From positions 62,001-126,000 of the forward strand of contig NZ_QJRH01000061.1 of NCBI RefSeq assembly GCF_003254545.1: a stretch of DNA of 64,000 nt. The letters are read 5' to 3'. Positions 8,138-16,563 of the stretch are shown here, piece by piece (within the stretch, counting starts at the first letter, position 1; each line of letters starts with the position of its first letter). A program made the position numbers and the translations under genes. Under the pieces are notes generated by a model that did no database searches, was not told where the DNA came from, and saw nothing but the letters and a program-made list of their open reading frames with translations. The stretch is from Flavobacterium tistrianum (GTDB lineage Bacteria > Bacteroidota > Bacteroidia > Flavobacteriales > Flavobacteriaceae).

Positions 8138-8835
8138 GTTGTTTTTTCTAAGTTCAATAATTTTTCTCTTAAATCGGCAACTCCTTCAGAAGCAAATTTG
8201 GCAATCGTTTCGACTTTATTTCTAAGATTCGGAATCGAAATAGGTTTTGGATCAATATAAAAAACGGGCGTTGTACTTGGCGTATAAGCAATTAATCCAG
8301 CAGCGGGATAAACTTGCAAAGAAGTCCCGATTACAGCAAAATAGTCTGCAGTTTCGGTAATGTCAATAGCTTCTTCAAGTGCAGGAACTTCTTCACCAAA
8401 CCAAACAATATGTGGGCGCAATTGATGTCCGTTTGCATCCAAATCTCCTGTAAGCAAATCTTCTGTCCAATCTAAAATCAGGTTTTTATTTTGAGTGCTT
8501 CGCACTTTTAGCAATTCTCCATGCAAATGCAAAACGTTTGTGCTTCCTGCACGTTCATGAAGATCGTCAACATTTTGAGTGATAATCTGCACGTCGAAGT
8601 CTTTTTCTAATTCAGCCAAAATCGTGTGACCAAGATTCGGATTTACTTCTTTTAACTGTTGGCGTCTTTTGTTGTAAAAATCTAGAACCAATTCCTGATT
8701 TTTATGCCAGCCTTCTGGCGTTGCAACTTCCATCACATCATGTCCTTCCCATAGACCATCGCTATCGCGAAATGTTTTTATGCCGCTTTCGGCGCTGATT
8801 CCTGCTCCTGTTAAAACAACAAGTTTCTTTTTCAT
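8134..8835 (-). CDS. cobB: Sir2 family NAD-dependent protein deacylase lacking zinc cysteines
   Basis: A 233-residue sirtuin. NAD-binding GAGISAESGIKTFR (10-23), TQNVDDLHERAG (86-97) and catalytic HLHGE (His105) are intact. Y54 and R57 (FYNKRRQ) match the Tyr-x-x-Arg pair that selects acidic acyl groups in SIRT5 and CobB, so desuccinylase or demalonylase activity is plausible. The protein has no cysteine at all, so the usual four-cysteine zinc site is absent. It lies upstream of, and coupled to, the hydroxylase-like gene. The symbol follows the family and is not proven. Confidence 0.9.
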   Translation of the reverse strand: MKKKLVVLTGAGISAESGIKTFRDSDGLWEGHDVMEVATPEGWHKNQELVLDFYNKRRQQLKEVNPNLGHTILAELEKDFDVQIITQNVDDLHERAGSTNVLHLHGELLKVRSTQNKNLILDWTEDLLTGDLDANGHQLRPHIVWFGEEVPALEEAIDITETADYFAVIGTSLQVYPAAGLIAYTPSTTPVFYIDPKPISIPNLRNKVETIAKFASEGVADLREKLLNLEKTT

Positions 8836-9001
8836 TTTAGTTTTATTAAAAGATAAAAATAGTGATTTCTTTATTCAAATGTTTAGTAAATAGTAAGGAT
8901 TGCCAATGCTTTTTTTAGATAAAAGAATGGGGGTTTATACGCTTTGTCTCTCTTTCTGAATTATTTAATTTTAATGTTCTATTTGGTAAAAGCGTTTCTA
9001 A

Positions 9002-9529
9002 ATGATTTTAATTCAATTTACAGGGCTTTCTGGTTCAGGAAAAACGACTTTGGCAGAAAATGTCAGGCATCTGCTGCTTCAGAATAATTACGAAGCAGAA
9101 ATAGTAGATGGCGATGTTTATCGGCAGACTATCTGTAAAGATTTGGGGTTTTCTAAAGAAGATAGATGCGAAAATGTACGACGTCTTTTTAACGTTGGGC
9201 GAAGCTTGATTGAAGAAAATAAAATTGTTCTGATGTCAGTTATAAATCCGTATGAAAATGTTAGAAGTGAACTAAGAGCTTTTGAATTTGTGAAAACAGT
9301 ATTTCTAGATTGTTCTATTGATAATTTGATTGAAAGAGATCCGAAGGGTTTGTACAAAAGAGCTTTATTGCCAGACCATGATCAAAATAAAATTAGAAGT
9401 TTTACGGGTATAAGTGATGTTTTTGAAACTCCAGAAAAAGCGGATTTAATACTAAAAACAGATTCAGAAACGGTTTCGGTTTCTGCTGATAAACTTTACA
9501 ATTTTATAATTAGCAATTTAAATTTTTAA
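9002..9529 (+). CDS. cysC: adenylyl-sulfate (APS) kinase
   Basis: A 175-residue P-loop kinase. It has the Walker A GLSGSGKTT (8-16), the DGD motif (36-38), the APS-binding CKDLGFSKEDRCENVRR region (45-61), RDPKGLYKRA (112-121) and FTGISDVFETPEKADL (134-149), which together are the APS kinase signature. It should make PAPS, the sulfate donor, from APS and ATP. The loop that reads FISP in E. coli, with the phosphorylated Ser109, is VINP here (Asn82). No ATP sulfurylase lies nearby. It is the first gene of a cassette; the next gene starts 4 bases after its stop. Confidence 0.9.
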   Translation: MILIQFTGLSGSGKTTLAENVRHLLLQNNYEAEIVDGDVYRQTICKDLGFSKEDRCENVRRLFNVGRSLIEENKIVLMSVINPYENVRSELRAFEFVKTVFLDCSIDNLIERDPKGLYKRALLPDHDQNKIRSFTGISDVFETPEKADLILKTDSETVSVSADKLYNFIISNLNF

Positions 9530-9533
9530 GGCT

Positions 9534-10223
9534 ATGAATTCTTCTTCTTGCCAACTTCCGATTTCTTTTTCGATAGAAAAACTGCAAAATGATTTACAGA
9601 CTTGCGAGACTAATTTGTGGACACCGCATTTTAATACCTATCGATACGAAGGAAAATGGACAAGTGTTTCTTTGCGGTCGCAATCAGGTTTAGAAAATGA
9701 TATTCTTTCTTTTCCAGACAAAGAATATAAAAATACGCCTTTGCTCGAAAGCTGTCCTTATTTTAAAGAAATAATGGATTGGTTTAAATGCGAAAAAGAA
9801 GCAGTGAGATTATTAAGACTTGGCCCAAATAGTGAGATTAAAGAGCATGTTGATAATGATACTTCATATGAAGATGGTTTTTTCAGGATTCACATTCCTA
9901 TTATTACCAATTCTGAAGTTTATTTTTATGTAAATCATCAATTAGTTCCAATGAAAATGGGAGAGTGCTGGTATGCCAATTTTCAATTGCCGCACAGTGT
10001 TCAGAATAAAAGTTCAGAATCTAGAATTCATTTGACTTTGGATTGCATAAGAAATGATTGGTCTGATAAATTGTTCTCTAAAATGGGTTTTGATGTGAAT
10101 TTTGTACCCAAAATAAAGTATTCAGATGAGGTAAAGCATAAAATTATTGCAGAGCTCTCAAGAAATCCATCAGAAACGAATGCTAAAATTATCGCTGAAC
10201 TTCAATCGCAAATGAACTCATAA
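9534..10223 (+). CDS. aspartyl/asparaginyl beta-hydroxylase-like Fe(II)/2-oxoglutarate oxygenase
   Basis: A 229-residue protein with the AspH jelly-roll core at about 88-172. Candidate iron ligands are H105 (EHVDND) and H154 (LPHSV), and R164 in SRIHLTLD is the likely 2-oxoglutarate anchor; RIHIPI (118-123) is the conserved strand of the family. The first 85 residues hold a non-conserved N-terminal region. It should hydroxylate a peptide or small-molecule carbon. It lies 4 bases after the APS kinase and 2 bases before the sulfotransferase, which suggests that the new hydroxyl could be the sulfate acceptor. That link is inference. Confidence 0.85.
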   Translation: MNSSSCQLPISFSIEKLQNDLQTCETNLWTPHFNTYRYEGKWTSVSLRSQSGLENDILSFPDKEYKNTPLLESCPYFKEIMDWFKCEKEAVRLLRLGPNSEIKEHVDNDTSYEDGFFRIHIPIITNSEVYFYVNHQLVPMKMGECWYANFQLPHSVQNKSSESRIHLTLDCIRNDWSDKLFSKMGFDVNFVPKIKYSDEVKHKIIAELSRNPSETNAKIIAELQSQMNS

Positions 10224-10225
10224 AA

Positions 10226-11206
10226 ATGGAAAAAATACCACATCTTATTTCTAATTGGCTTCCAATTAAATTGATTGAAAGTGAGAATGAAGTTTATTTT
10301 GAGTGGCTTTATTTGTCAGATATCCCTTTTGCAGATCCTTTTTTTGAAGAAACGATTGCGAAATGCAGAAGTCATAGTTATAATTCAAAGCGGTTTAAAT
10401 TAATAAGCACTGCAGAAAATCTGATTGATTGGTCGAAAGAATTGGATTTTGTTGACTTAAAAGGATTGGTTTTTCATGTATCAAGATGCGGATCTACGAT
10501 GCTGAGTCAGTCTCTTGCAACTTCACCAGAAAATATAATGGTTTCTGAAGCTCCTATTATTGATGAGATTTTAAGGAGTGATGCTTTTGATGAGGATACA
10601 AAAACAATTTTGCTCGAATCGGTTATCAGATTGCTTGGACAGAAGAGATTTCCAGAACAAAAGAATCTTATTATAAAATTGGATGCCTGGAGTATTTTTA
10701 AAGCTTCTTATTTAAGATCGGTTTTTCCTGAAATTCCATTTGCTTTATTGTATCGGAATCCGGGAGAAGTTTTAAGATCGCACCAAAAAATGGCAGGAAT
10801 GCATATGGTTGCAAGTATAATTCCGCCAAGTGTTTTCGGAATTACTTCTAAAGAGATTGAAGAAGTGAATTTTAGACAATATCAAGCTTTGGTTTTAGAA
10901 AAATATTTTCAAGGTTTTTTAGATTTTTATGAAATTGACAACAACGTGATTATGCTTAATTATAATGACGGAATGAAAAACGTTATAGAGCGATTTATAT
11001 CTTTTATCGATGCCGATTTTTCCGAAAGCGAATTAAATATAATGCTGGAACGTCTTAAAAAACATTCTAAAAATGAAAATGCTGTTTTTATTGGAGATTC
11101 ATATAAAGATGATGTTTTGTCTGTCGATTTGAATGAAGTGAATTTGCTTTACGAAAAACTTAATGCTAATTTTAGGAAAGATTTGGTAGGCTTAAAAAAC
11201 AGTTGA
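10226..11206 (+). CDS. PAPS-dependent sulfotransferase family protein
   Basis: A 326-residue protein with the 5'-phosphosulfate-binding loop HVSRCGSTMLSQ (84-95) and a 3'-phosphate-binding strand-helix with FALLYRNPGEVLRSHQKM at about 172-190. These are the two PAPS sites of the sulfotransferase fold. The first 75 residues (MEKIPHLISNWLPIKLIE...) are a distinct N-terminal region. It has no signal peptide, so it acts in the cytoplasm. It closes the cassette begun by the APS kinase, which would supply its cosubstrate. The acceptor is unknown. Confidence 0.88.
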   Translation: MEKIPHLISNWLPIKLIESENEVYFEWLYLSDIPFADPFFEETIAKCRSHSYNSKRFKLISTAENLIDWSKELDFVDLKGLVFHVSRCGSTMLSQSLATSPENIMVSEAPIIDEILRSDAFDEDTKTILLESVIRLLGQKRFPEQKNLIIKLDAWSIFKASYLRSVFPEIPFALLYRNPGEVLRSHQKMAGMHMVASIIPPSVFGITSKEIEEVNFRQYQALVLEKYFQGFLDFYEIDNNVIMLNYNDGMKNVIERFISFIDADFSESELNIMLERLKKHSKNENAVFIGDSYKDDVLSVDLNEVNLLYEKLNANFRKDLVGLKNS

Positions 11207-11229
11207 AGTCTTCTTTCTCTTTTATTTAT

Positions 11230-11237
11230 TATTTTTG
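11230..11237 (+). promoter_or_regulatory. -7 box separating the sulfation cassette from the next gene
   Basis: TATTTTTG is an exact TAnnTTTG match 17 bases before the ATG at 11255. A TTG at 11203-11205 is 24 bases upstream, slightly beyond usual spacing. It suggests that the downstream unknown gene has its own start of transcription. Confidence 0.45.
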
Positions 11238-11254
11238 GCATCAAATAATAAAGA

Positions 11255-11890
11255 ATGCCTTCAGAATTAAAAGTAAAGATTAAAAGAAGTCTTTTAGATA
11301 ATTATCAAAGAAGTCTCCATCTTCATCCAGATTTTATCAAATTTGAAGATAAAGATTTAGCTAACGATGGTTTTACATTTTTTAAAGCAGATGAAATAAA
11401 AGAATTTCGTTATGGTATTACCTTTTACCAATACAAATTTGTTTTTGGAAGAGAATACCAATTATTTATTAAGAATTTTGACAATCAAGTTTTAAAAATA
11501 AATTTCAACACTTATTTAGGTATAAAGAAATATGAATGTCATGATTTATATTCTAATATACTAAGTTCTCTTTGGGATTTATATTTTAAAGATAAAACAG
11601 TTTCTTTTATTGAAAAATTTCAAACCGGTGAATCTTTTTTTATTGGAGATGTAAATGTTAATTCGGAAGGTGTTATTATTGAAGTTTCTCGACTTTTTAA
11701 ACAAGAAAAAAAACTTATTCGTTGGCATGATGTTGCTGTAAAAAAATACAGTACGTATATCTCTATTTATTCCAAAGAAAATCCTTTAGACTTTAATCGT
11801 GGCTATTCATATAAAAATGATTGGAATACCTTTGTCTTGTATAGCGTTATTAATAATATAATTGAAAACAAAAACACTAATAATGATTGA
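11255..11890 (+). CDS. protein of unknown function
   Basis: A 211-residue soluble, lysine- and aromatic-rich protein that I do not recognise. No signal peptide or membrane segment is seen. It has two similar-looking halves: each contains a short strand pattern around FRYGITFYQYKFVFGREY (about 50-67) and LIRWHDVAVKKYSTYISIYS (about 155-174), which could be two pleckstrin-like folds; this is a guess from pattern only. A -7 box lies just upstream, so it is probably not part of the sulfation cassette. Its stop overlaps the start of the TrmH gene by 8 bases, so those two are coupled. Confidence 0.7.
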   Translation: MPSELKVKIKRSLLDNYQRSLHLHPDFIKFEDKDLANDGFTFFKADEIKEFRYGITFYQYKFVFGREYQLFIKNFDNQVLKINFNTYLGIKKYECHDLYSNILSSLWDLYFKDKTVSFIEKFQTGESFFIGDVNVNSEGVIIEVSRLFKQEKKLIRWHDVAVKKYSTYISIYSKENPLDFNRGYSYKNDWNTFVLYSVINNIIENKNTNND

Positions 11891-12545
11891 TTTAGATTAC
11901 CTCGCATTCTTAGAAAACATATTAACTGATAATAGAAAAGCTAATTTTTTAAAAGTACTAGAAAATAGAACAAAACATTTTACAGTTGCAGTAGAAGATG
12001 TTTATCAGATGCATAATACAAGCGCGGTAATGCGAAGCTGCGAAGTTTTTGGAATTCAGGAATTGAATGTAATCGAACAGCGTTTTGGAAAAAGAATCGA
12101 TAAAGAAATTGCTTTAGGTGCACAGAAATGGGTTGATATTAATCGATTTGATTCAGTTTCAGGATGTCTTTCTGATCTAAAAAGTAAAGGATATCAAATT
12201 ATTGCAACAACACCTCATGAAAAAGATTGCATGTTGGAAGATTTTGATATTACAAAACCAAGTGCTTTATTCTTCGGAACTGAAAAAGAAGGTTTATCAA
12301 AAGAAATTATGGACAATGCCGATGGTTTCTTAAAAATACCGATGGTTGGTTTTACAGAAAGTTTAAATATTTCGGTTTCCGCTGCAATTATCATTCAAAG
12401 CTTAACTAACAGACTTCGTAGATCTGATATCGATTGGAAATTAACCGATGAAGAAATTTTAGCAAAACGCTTGGATTGGGCTAAAAATTCGATACGAGAT
12501 ATAAAACGAATTGAAGAACGTTATTACCAAGATAACCCAAGATGA
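11883..12545 (+). CDS. trmH: TrmH family RNA 2'-O-methyltransferase
   Basis: A 220-residue SPOUT methyltransferase from the ATG at 11883. The three SpoU motifs are present: NTSAVMRSCEVFGIQ (about 45-59), FFGTEKEGLSKEI (about 138-150) and GFTESLNISVSAAI (about 162-175). The C-terminal extension LRRSDIDWKLTDEEI resembles that of TrmH, which methylates G18 of tRNA, so that is the likely activity. An in-frame TTG at 11862 would lengthen it but lies inside the upstream gene and is not preferred. It ends 90 bases before the convergent PepSY gene. Confidence 0.88.
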   Translation: MIDLDYLAFLENILTDNRKANFLKVLENRTKHFTVAVEDVYQMHNTSAVMRSCEVFGIQELNVIEQRFGKRIDKEIALGAQKWVDINRFDSVSGCLSDLKSKGYQIIATTPHEKDCMLEDFDITKPSALFFGTEKEGLSKEIMDNADGFLKIPMVGFTESLNISVSAAIIIQSLTNRLRRSDIDWKLTDEEILAKRLDWAKNSIRDIKRIEERYYQDNPR

Positions 12546-12557
12546 TTTTTTTGAGGT

Positions 12558-12631
12558 TCTGGGGGACTAAGGAGCTAAGGTTCTAAGAAAAAAAACTTAG
12601 TATCTTAGAACCTTAGAATCTTAGCATCTTA
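12558..12631. repeat. CTAAG-type inverted repeat, probable bidirectional terminator
   Basis: AAGGTTCTAAG (12577-12587) pairs exactly with CTTAGAACCTT (12604-12614), within a longer imperfect palindrome of repeated CTAAG/CTTAG words. It sits between the convergent trmH and PepSY genes. A similar element lies at 36121-36192 and a fragment at the right window edge. Confidence 0.7.
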
Positions 12632-12635
12632 AAAT

Positions 12636-14234
12636 TTACTTTTTCAGGAAAAGAACAAAACCTAAAATACTAGCAATTAGAATCGACAACGCAGCTAAAA
12701 CTGTTGCCAGATCGCGAATATTTTTTCCAGCCCAATCCATAAATAGAAATTTATGAAGAATGGCAAAAGAATAGCCTTCAACCCGATTTGAATTATTGAC
12801 AACTGCAGCCAATCGTGATGTTGAAGTTTCAATAAAGTAAGTTGTTCTTTCTGGCGTATCATAAGCCAATTTCACGACAGGAAGCCTTTTGTTGACAAAA
12901 CCATATTCTCGGCTATCAAAATCGGTTAGCACTTTTGATTCCAACAATTTTATGTTTTCGAATGAAGGTTGAGAATCATCTTCAGAAGTGTCGATCATTT
13001 CACAACAAGAAGCTTTTGGCGCTCCATCGGTAAAATAATACGCTAAAAATTCAGCATATTCTAAATCCAGATTTGGTGCAACTTTATTTGTTGTTGCATT
13101 AATGTAAACCGCTTCAGATTTTGAATCTTCTTTTTTATTCCATTTTGAATCTGATTTAGGTATTTTGAACCTTTTTGTTTCTTTTTCAAGCAGTTGACAT
13201 CTGTAGTAAGTAGTGTCATTCAATGTAATTAAACTGATATTTTGAAAGCGAGACCAATCTAAATTTAAATCATTATTTGCTCTAGGAATTTCTTTGGTTA
13301 CAAAAGTTGGTTCGTAAACCATTTGCGATAACGTGTAAGGTGCCCATTTTGTAGTAGCATGATAAGCACCGCTGAAAGCAAAAGTCAATGTGAAAAGCGA
13401 AATCCAAATTCCAATTTGGCGATGGTATTTTCTCAAACCTTTTTTGGGCGTTATACTATCAGTTTTTTTGAATTGTTTCCAAAGCAAACCATAAATTAAG
13501 ATACCGCTCAAAGCAGAAAATCCAATAATTGACAGCAAAAAAATCATCGTAATAATTCGGATGCTATTGTTGCTTATGGCATCGATAAAAGACCAGTTAT
13601 GAAAAGTATCAAAGAACCAAATAAATGCTTGTCTAGAAGTTGGATTATAAGTCGCCAGTTTGCTAGATGAGGTTTCTACATAAATTTGCATGCCATCGGG
13701 GCGGTCAAAACTTAATTTGTAAACTGGCAAATAACGGTTGACATATTTGTATTGCGACGTAAATTCCGTTACAACTTCGCTGTTTTTTATTTTGCTTTTT
13801 TGGTCATCTAAGAAATAACGAGAAAGCCATTCGGCGTATTTCTGATCTCCGTTTTCCAGTTTTTTGGCAGTCAAAGCATCATAATACCAAAGTTCGCCAA
13901 GAATAGTTTTTACTTGATAATAAGTTGAATTATTAAAAGTGACAATTCTAAAATTTTTGAATTGAGATATTTCATTTTTCAGTAAAACCTCTTGAATAGA
14001 ATAATGCAATTGGCTTTTATCAATAATTGATTGTTCAATTTTATCATGAGCAATTTCAGGTTTGAAAAAGTGCGCCATAAAAGGATGCATCAAACCAGAA
14101 AATGTCCAGAAAATTACAGGAACAATTGTAATCAATCCAATAACACGATGCCATTTGTACATGTGTTGTTTGATTTTTTTGATGAATTTTGAATCTTTCT
14201 TTTTAGAAGTTTTTCTATTGATTTCTTTACTCAT
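12636..14234 (-). CDS. PepSY-associated TM helix protein (PiuB-like), metal-uptake linked
   Basis: A 532-residue inner-membrane protein with four hydrophobic segments at about 31-52, 226-250, 273-293 and 507-530. The periplasmic parts before helix 2 and before helix 4 are related to each other (NRYLPVYKLSFDRPDG and NKRLPVVKLAYDTPER), so the protein is an internal duplication of PepSY-TM units. WHR/HR histidines near helices 1 and 3 (28-30, 271-272) fit possible heme or metal contacts. A Cys pair C410-C411 lies in the second periplasmic part. Relatives sit beside TonB receptors and are thought to reduce or help import iron-type cargo. It follows the TonB receptor gene by 87 bases. Confidence 0.85.
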   Translation of the reverse strand: MSKEINRKTSKKKDSKFIKKIKQHMYKWHRVIGLITIVPVIFWTFSGLMHPFMAHFFKPEIAHDKIEQSIIDKSQLHYSIQEVLLKNEISQFKNFRIVTFNNSTYYQVKTILGELWYYDALTAKKLENGDQKYAEWLSRYFLDDQKSKIKNSEVVTEFTSQYKYVNRYLPVYKLSFDRPDGMQIYVETSSSKLATYNPTSRQAFIWFFDTFHNWSFIDAISNNSIRIITMIFLLSIIGFSALSGILIYGLLWKQFKKTDSITPKKGLRKYHRQIGIWISLFTLTFAFSGAYHATTKWAPYTLSQMVYEPTFVTKEIPRANNDLNLDWSRFQNISLITLNDTTYYRCQLLEKETKRFKIPKSDSKWNKKEDSKSEAVYINATTNKVAPNLDLEYAEFLAYYFTDGAPKASCCEMIDTSEDDSQPSFENIKLLESKVLTDFDSREYGFVNKRLPVVKLAYDTPERTTYFIETSTSRLAAVVNNSNRVEGYSFAILHKFLFMDWAGKNIRDLATVLAALSILIASILGFVLFLKK

Positions 14235-14249
14235 AGTCTAAATTTTTTG

Positions 14250-14312
14250 TCGCAGATTTAAAAGATTAGAAAAGATTATTTAATCTGTGTTAATCATTTT
14301 AATCTGTGGCGA
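14250..14312. repeat. AATCTGTGG-type inverted repeat
   Basis: CGCAGATTTAAAAGATTA (14251-14268) faces TAATCATTTTAATCTGTGGCG (14291-14311), an imperfect stem of about 18 bp. It separates the TonB receptor stop from the PepSY start on the minus strand, so it may weaken read-through or stabilise the receptor mRNA end. A second copy is at 60351-60413. Confidence 0.7.
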
Positions 14313-14321
14313 AATTTTATT

Positions 14322-16478
14322 TTATTTTTTTAATGAGAAATTATATTGGATTCCGAATACAAAAGTTCTAGGTGCTGCTGCAGTATAAGTTGGCTGTGCA
14401 TTGGCAACATTAGTTCTGGTAACATTGTAAGCATATAATTTGTCAGTAAGATTTAAAACGTTTCCATAAACCTCAATTTTTTTCCATTGATAACCAATTC
14501 GGGCATTGAAAATATTATAGCCATCATATTTCACGGTATTGATTTGATCTTGATAATAGCTGCCTACAAGTTGCCATTCCAAAGACGTTCTTAAGTTTGG
14601 AAGCCAATTTGGATAATAACTAACTTCTGAATTTCCTGACCATTTTGGAGCTGAAGGCATTTCTTTTCCGTTTAAATCCTGAATAGGATCTGATGGTTTG
14701 TCCGAAAGTTTAAAATCGATATACGTATGTTGCGCATAAGTACCGCCAAGTCGAATATTGAATTGTTTTGATGGTTTGTATGACGCGCCAAACTCGATTC
14801 CTTTATGGCGTGTTTCTCCAGCCGAGCGATAATCGGTTGAATTGTCTGGAAGTTTGACGTTTAGTAATTCATTTTTGCCTTCCATATAATAAAAAGCATA
14901 ATCAAAATTTAGTTTGTTTTGGAAGAGAGAAAGCCATCCGCCAATTTCATAATTATTGAAATCTGCAGGTTTTAGATTGTAATAAAATTGGGCAGGAACG
15001 CCTGATGTACCGCCAGTTCCTGGTTTAGCTCTAAAAATTGAAGTAATTCCCGGAGGAGCAAAACCTTGAGAGTAATTGCCGTAAATACCAGCAAATTCTA
15101 CAGGATTATAATTGGCTCCAGCTTTAAAAGTAAATTTGTCATATACTTTGCTTCCTGTAGAAAGATCAATTGCATTATCATAATTCACTTTCATATTGTC
15201 ATAGCGTCCTCCAAAAGTGATAACTAATTTTTCAATAGGATTAAAACTAATTTGCGCATAACCCGCAGTGTTAAAAATATCAGCCGTGTAATCCGAAAGT
15301 TTAGAGTCTGGATGTTCGGCAATGATTTCATACGAATCTACTGTTTGTTTTCCTGGCTGTCCTGGATTCAAATTGGCTTTTAAATCAATTACATACGACC
15401 AATAAGTTACAGGAGAATAATCATATAAGGCGCCAGCAACAATTTTGGTATTCAAGAAATCAAATTTTTGAGTGTGTTGTCCGATTGCACCATAACTTTT
15501 AAAGTTGTTCGAATTTACTTCGCCTTTAGCCGTCGTAGGATTTACAGTTGGACTCCATTTAATTCCGTATGATGGATTTTGTCCTAATTTATTGTCGCGC
15601 AAATAAGCGGTAATATAACTGCTAGAATTGCTGTTCCAGTCATGTTCTAATGTTAAACGAGTTCGTAAAGCATCCGATTTTCTATACGTGAAATCAGAAG
15701 TGCTTTTGTAAGTTCTGTTGTTGAAAGCTTCTTCATTGACAGTTCCGCTCATGTCTGAATAATATTTTCCGTACATTGTATTGCTGATCAATCGGGTAGA
15801 AGGCGAGATGTTGTAGTCAATTCTTGCATTCAGATTATCTTTATTGTAATCAGAATAGGTCATCCAGCCATTTTCCTGTAAGCTTGAAATTCCTGCAACA
15901 TGAAAACCAACTTTTCCAATTGTGGCGCCACCTGCGGCTTGAAATCTTCTGTAGCCATAATTGTCAGCTTGAATTCCGAATTTAAACTCAGGATCAACAG
16001 GAGGTTTAATCGAAATTAAATTGATAGTTCCGCCAACAGCTTCTGGTCCGTATAAAGAAGAAACTGGACCTTTTACAACTTCAATACTTTGCAGATTGTA
16101 TTGGTTTATTTCCAATAATGCATTGTGATTGAAAATTCCCATTGGGCGAATTGGCAGTCCATCTTCCAGATATAAATAATAAGCATTTGTGGTCATAGGC
16201 TGACGAATAGACATCATATGCTGTTCGTTTCCTAGGTTTACCATTAAGACTCCAGGAGTTTTATTTATGATTTCGTAAACTGCTGTCGCTTTGGCTTCGT
16301 TAATTGTTTTTGCTGTCAATTTACTTATGGCAACTGGAGTTTCCTTTCTTAAAGTTGCCGTACGATTTGCCGTTACAAAAACATTTTCAAGTTCTTGTTT
16401 TGTTGTGTCTTGCGCTGTTTTGTTTTGTGCAAAAACACATTGCCCTATGATTAATAGGGTAAAGTATATTTTTTTCAT
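14322..16478 (-). CDS. TonB-dependent outer membrane receptor
   Basis: A 718-residue receptor. Residues 1-17 are a signal peptide (ending VFAQ), followed by a plug (about 30-155: VFVTANRTATLRKETPVAIS, then PGVLMVNLGN and VEVVKG-like IEVVKGPVSSLYGPEAVGG) and a 22-strand-type barrel ending in FGIQYNFSLKK. There is no N-terminal CarboxypepD-regulatory domain, so it is of the siderophore/metal type and not a SusC. Gene order (small Cys protein, receptor, PepSY protein) points to uptake of a metal chelate; iron or copper cannot be told apart from sequence. Confidence 0.92.
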   Translation of the reverse strand: MKKIYFTLLIIGQCVFAQNKTAQDTTKQELENVFVTANRTATLRKETPVAISKLTAKTINEAKATAVYEIINKTPGVLMVNLGNEQHMMSIRQPMTTNAYYLYLEDGLPIRPMGIFNHNALLEINQYNLQSIEVVKGPVSSLYGPEAVGGTINLISIKPPVDPEFKFGIQADNYGYRRFQAAGGATIGKVGFHVAGISSLQENGWMTYSDYNKDNLNARIDYNISPSTRLISNTMYGKYYSDMSGTVNEEAFNNRTYKSTSDFTYRKSDALRTRLTLEHDWNSNSSSYITAYLRDNKLGQNPSYGIKWSPTVNPTTAKGEVNSNNFKSYGAIGQHTQKFDFLNTKIVAGALYDYSPVTYWSYVIDLKANLNPGQPGKQTVDSYEIIAEHPDSKLSDYTADIFNTAGYAQISFNPIEKLVITFGGRYDNMKVNYDNAIDLSTGSKVYDKFTFKAGANYNPVEFAGIYGNYSQGFAPPGITSIFRAKPGTGGTSGVPAQFYYNLKPADFNNYEIGGWLSLFQNKLNFDYAFYYMEGKNELLNVKLPDNSTDYRSAGETRHKGIEFGASYKPSKQFNIRLGGTYAQHTYIDFKLSDKPSDPIQDLNGKEMPSAPKWSGNSEVSYYPNWLPNLRTSLEWQLVGSYYQDQINTVKYDGYNIFNARIGYQWKKIEVYGNVLNLTDKLYAYNVTRTNVANAQPTYTAAAPRTFVFGIQYNFSLKK

Positions 16479-16563
16479 TTTGAATTATATAAATTAAAGC
16501 TGTTAGCTATAGGCTTTAGGCCGTAAGCGAACTGCAAGTCTTAGAATTTTGACTTTTTAAAAT

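Noticed and set aside
9002..9529. APS kinase as part of a sulfate-assimilation operon
   Set aside because: No ATP sulfurylase, PAPS reductase or sulfite reductase gene is adjacent; the neighbours are an oxygenase and a sulfotransferase.
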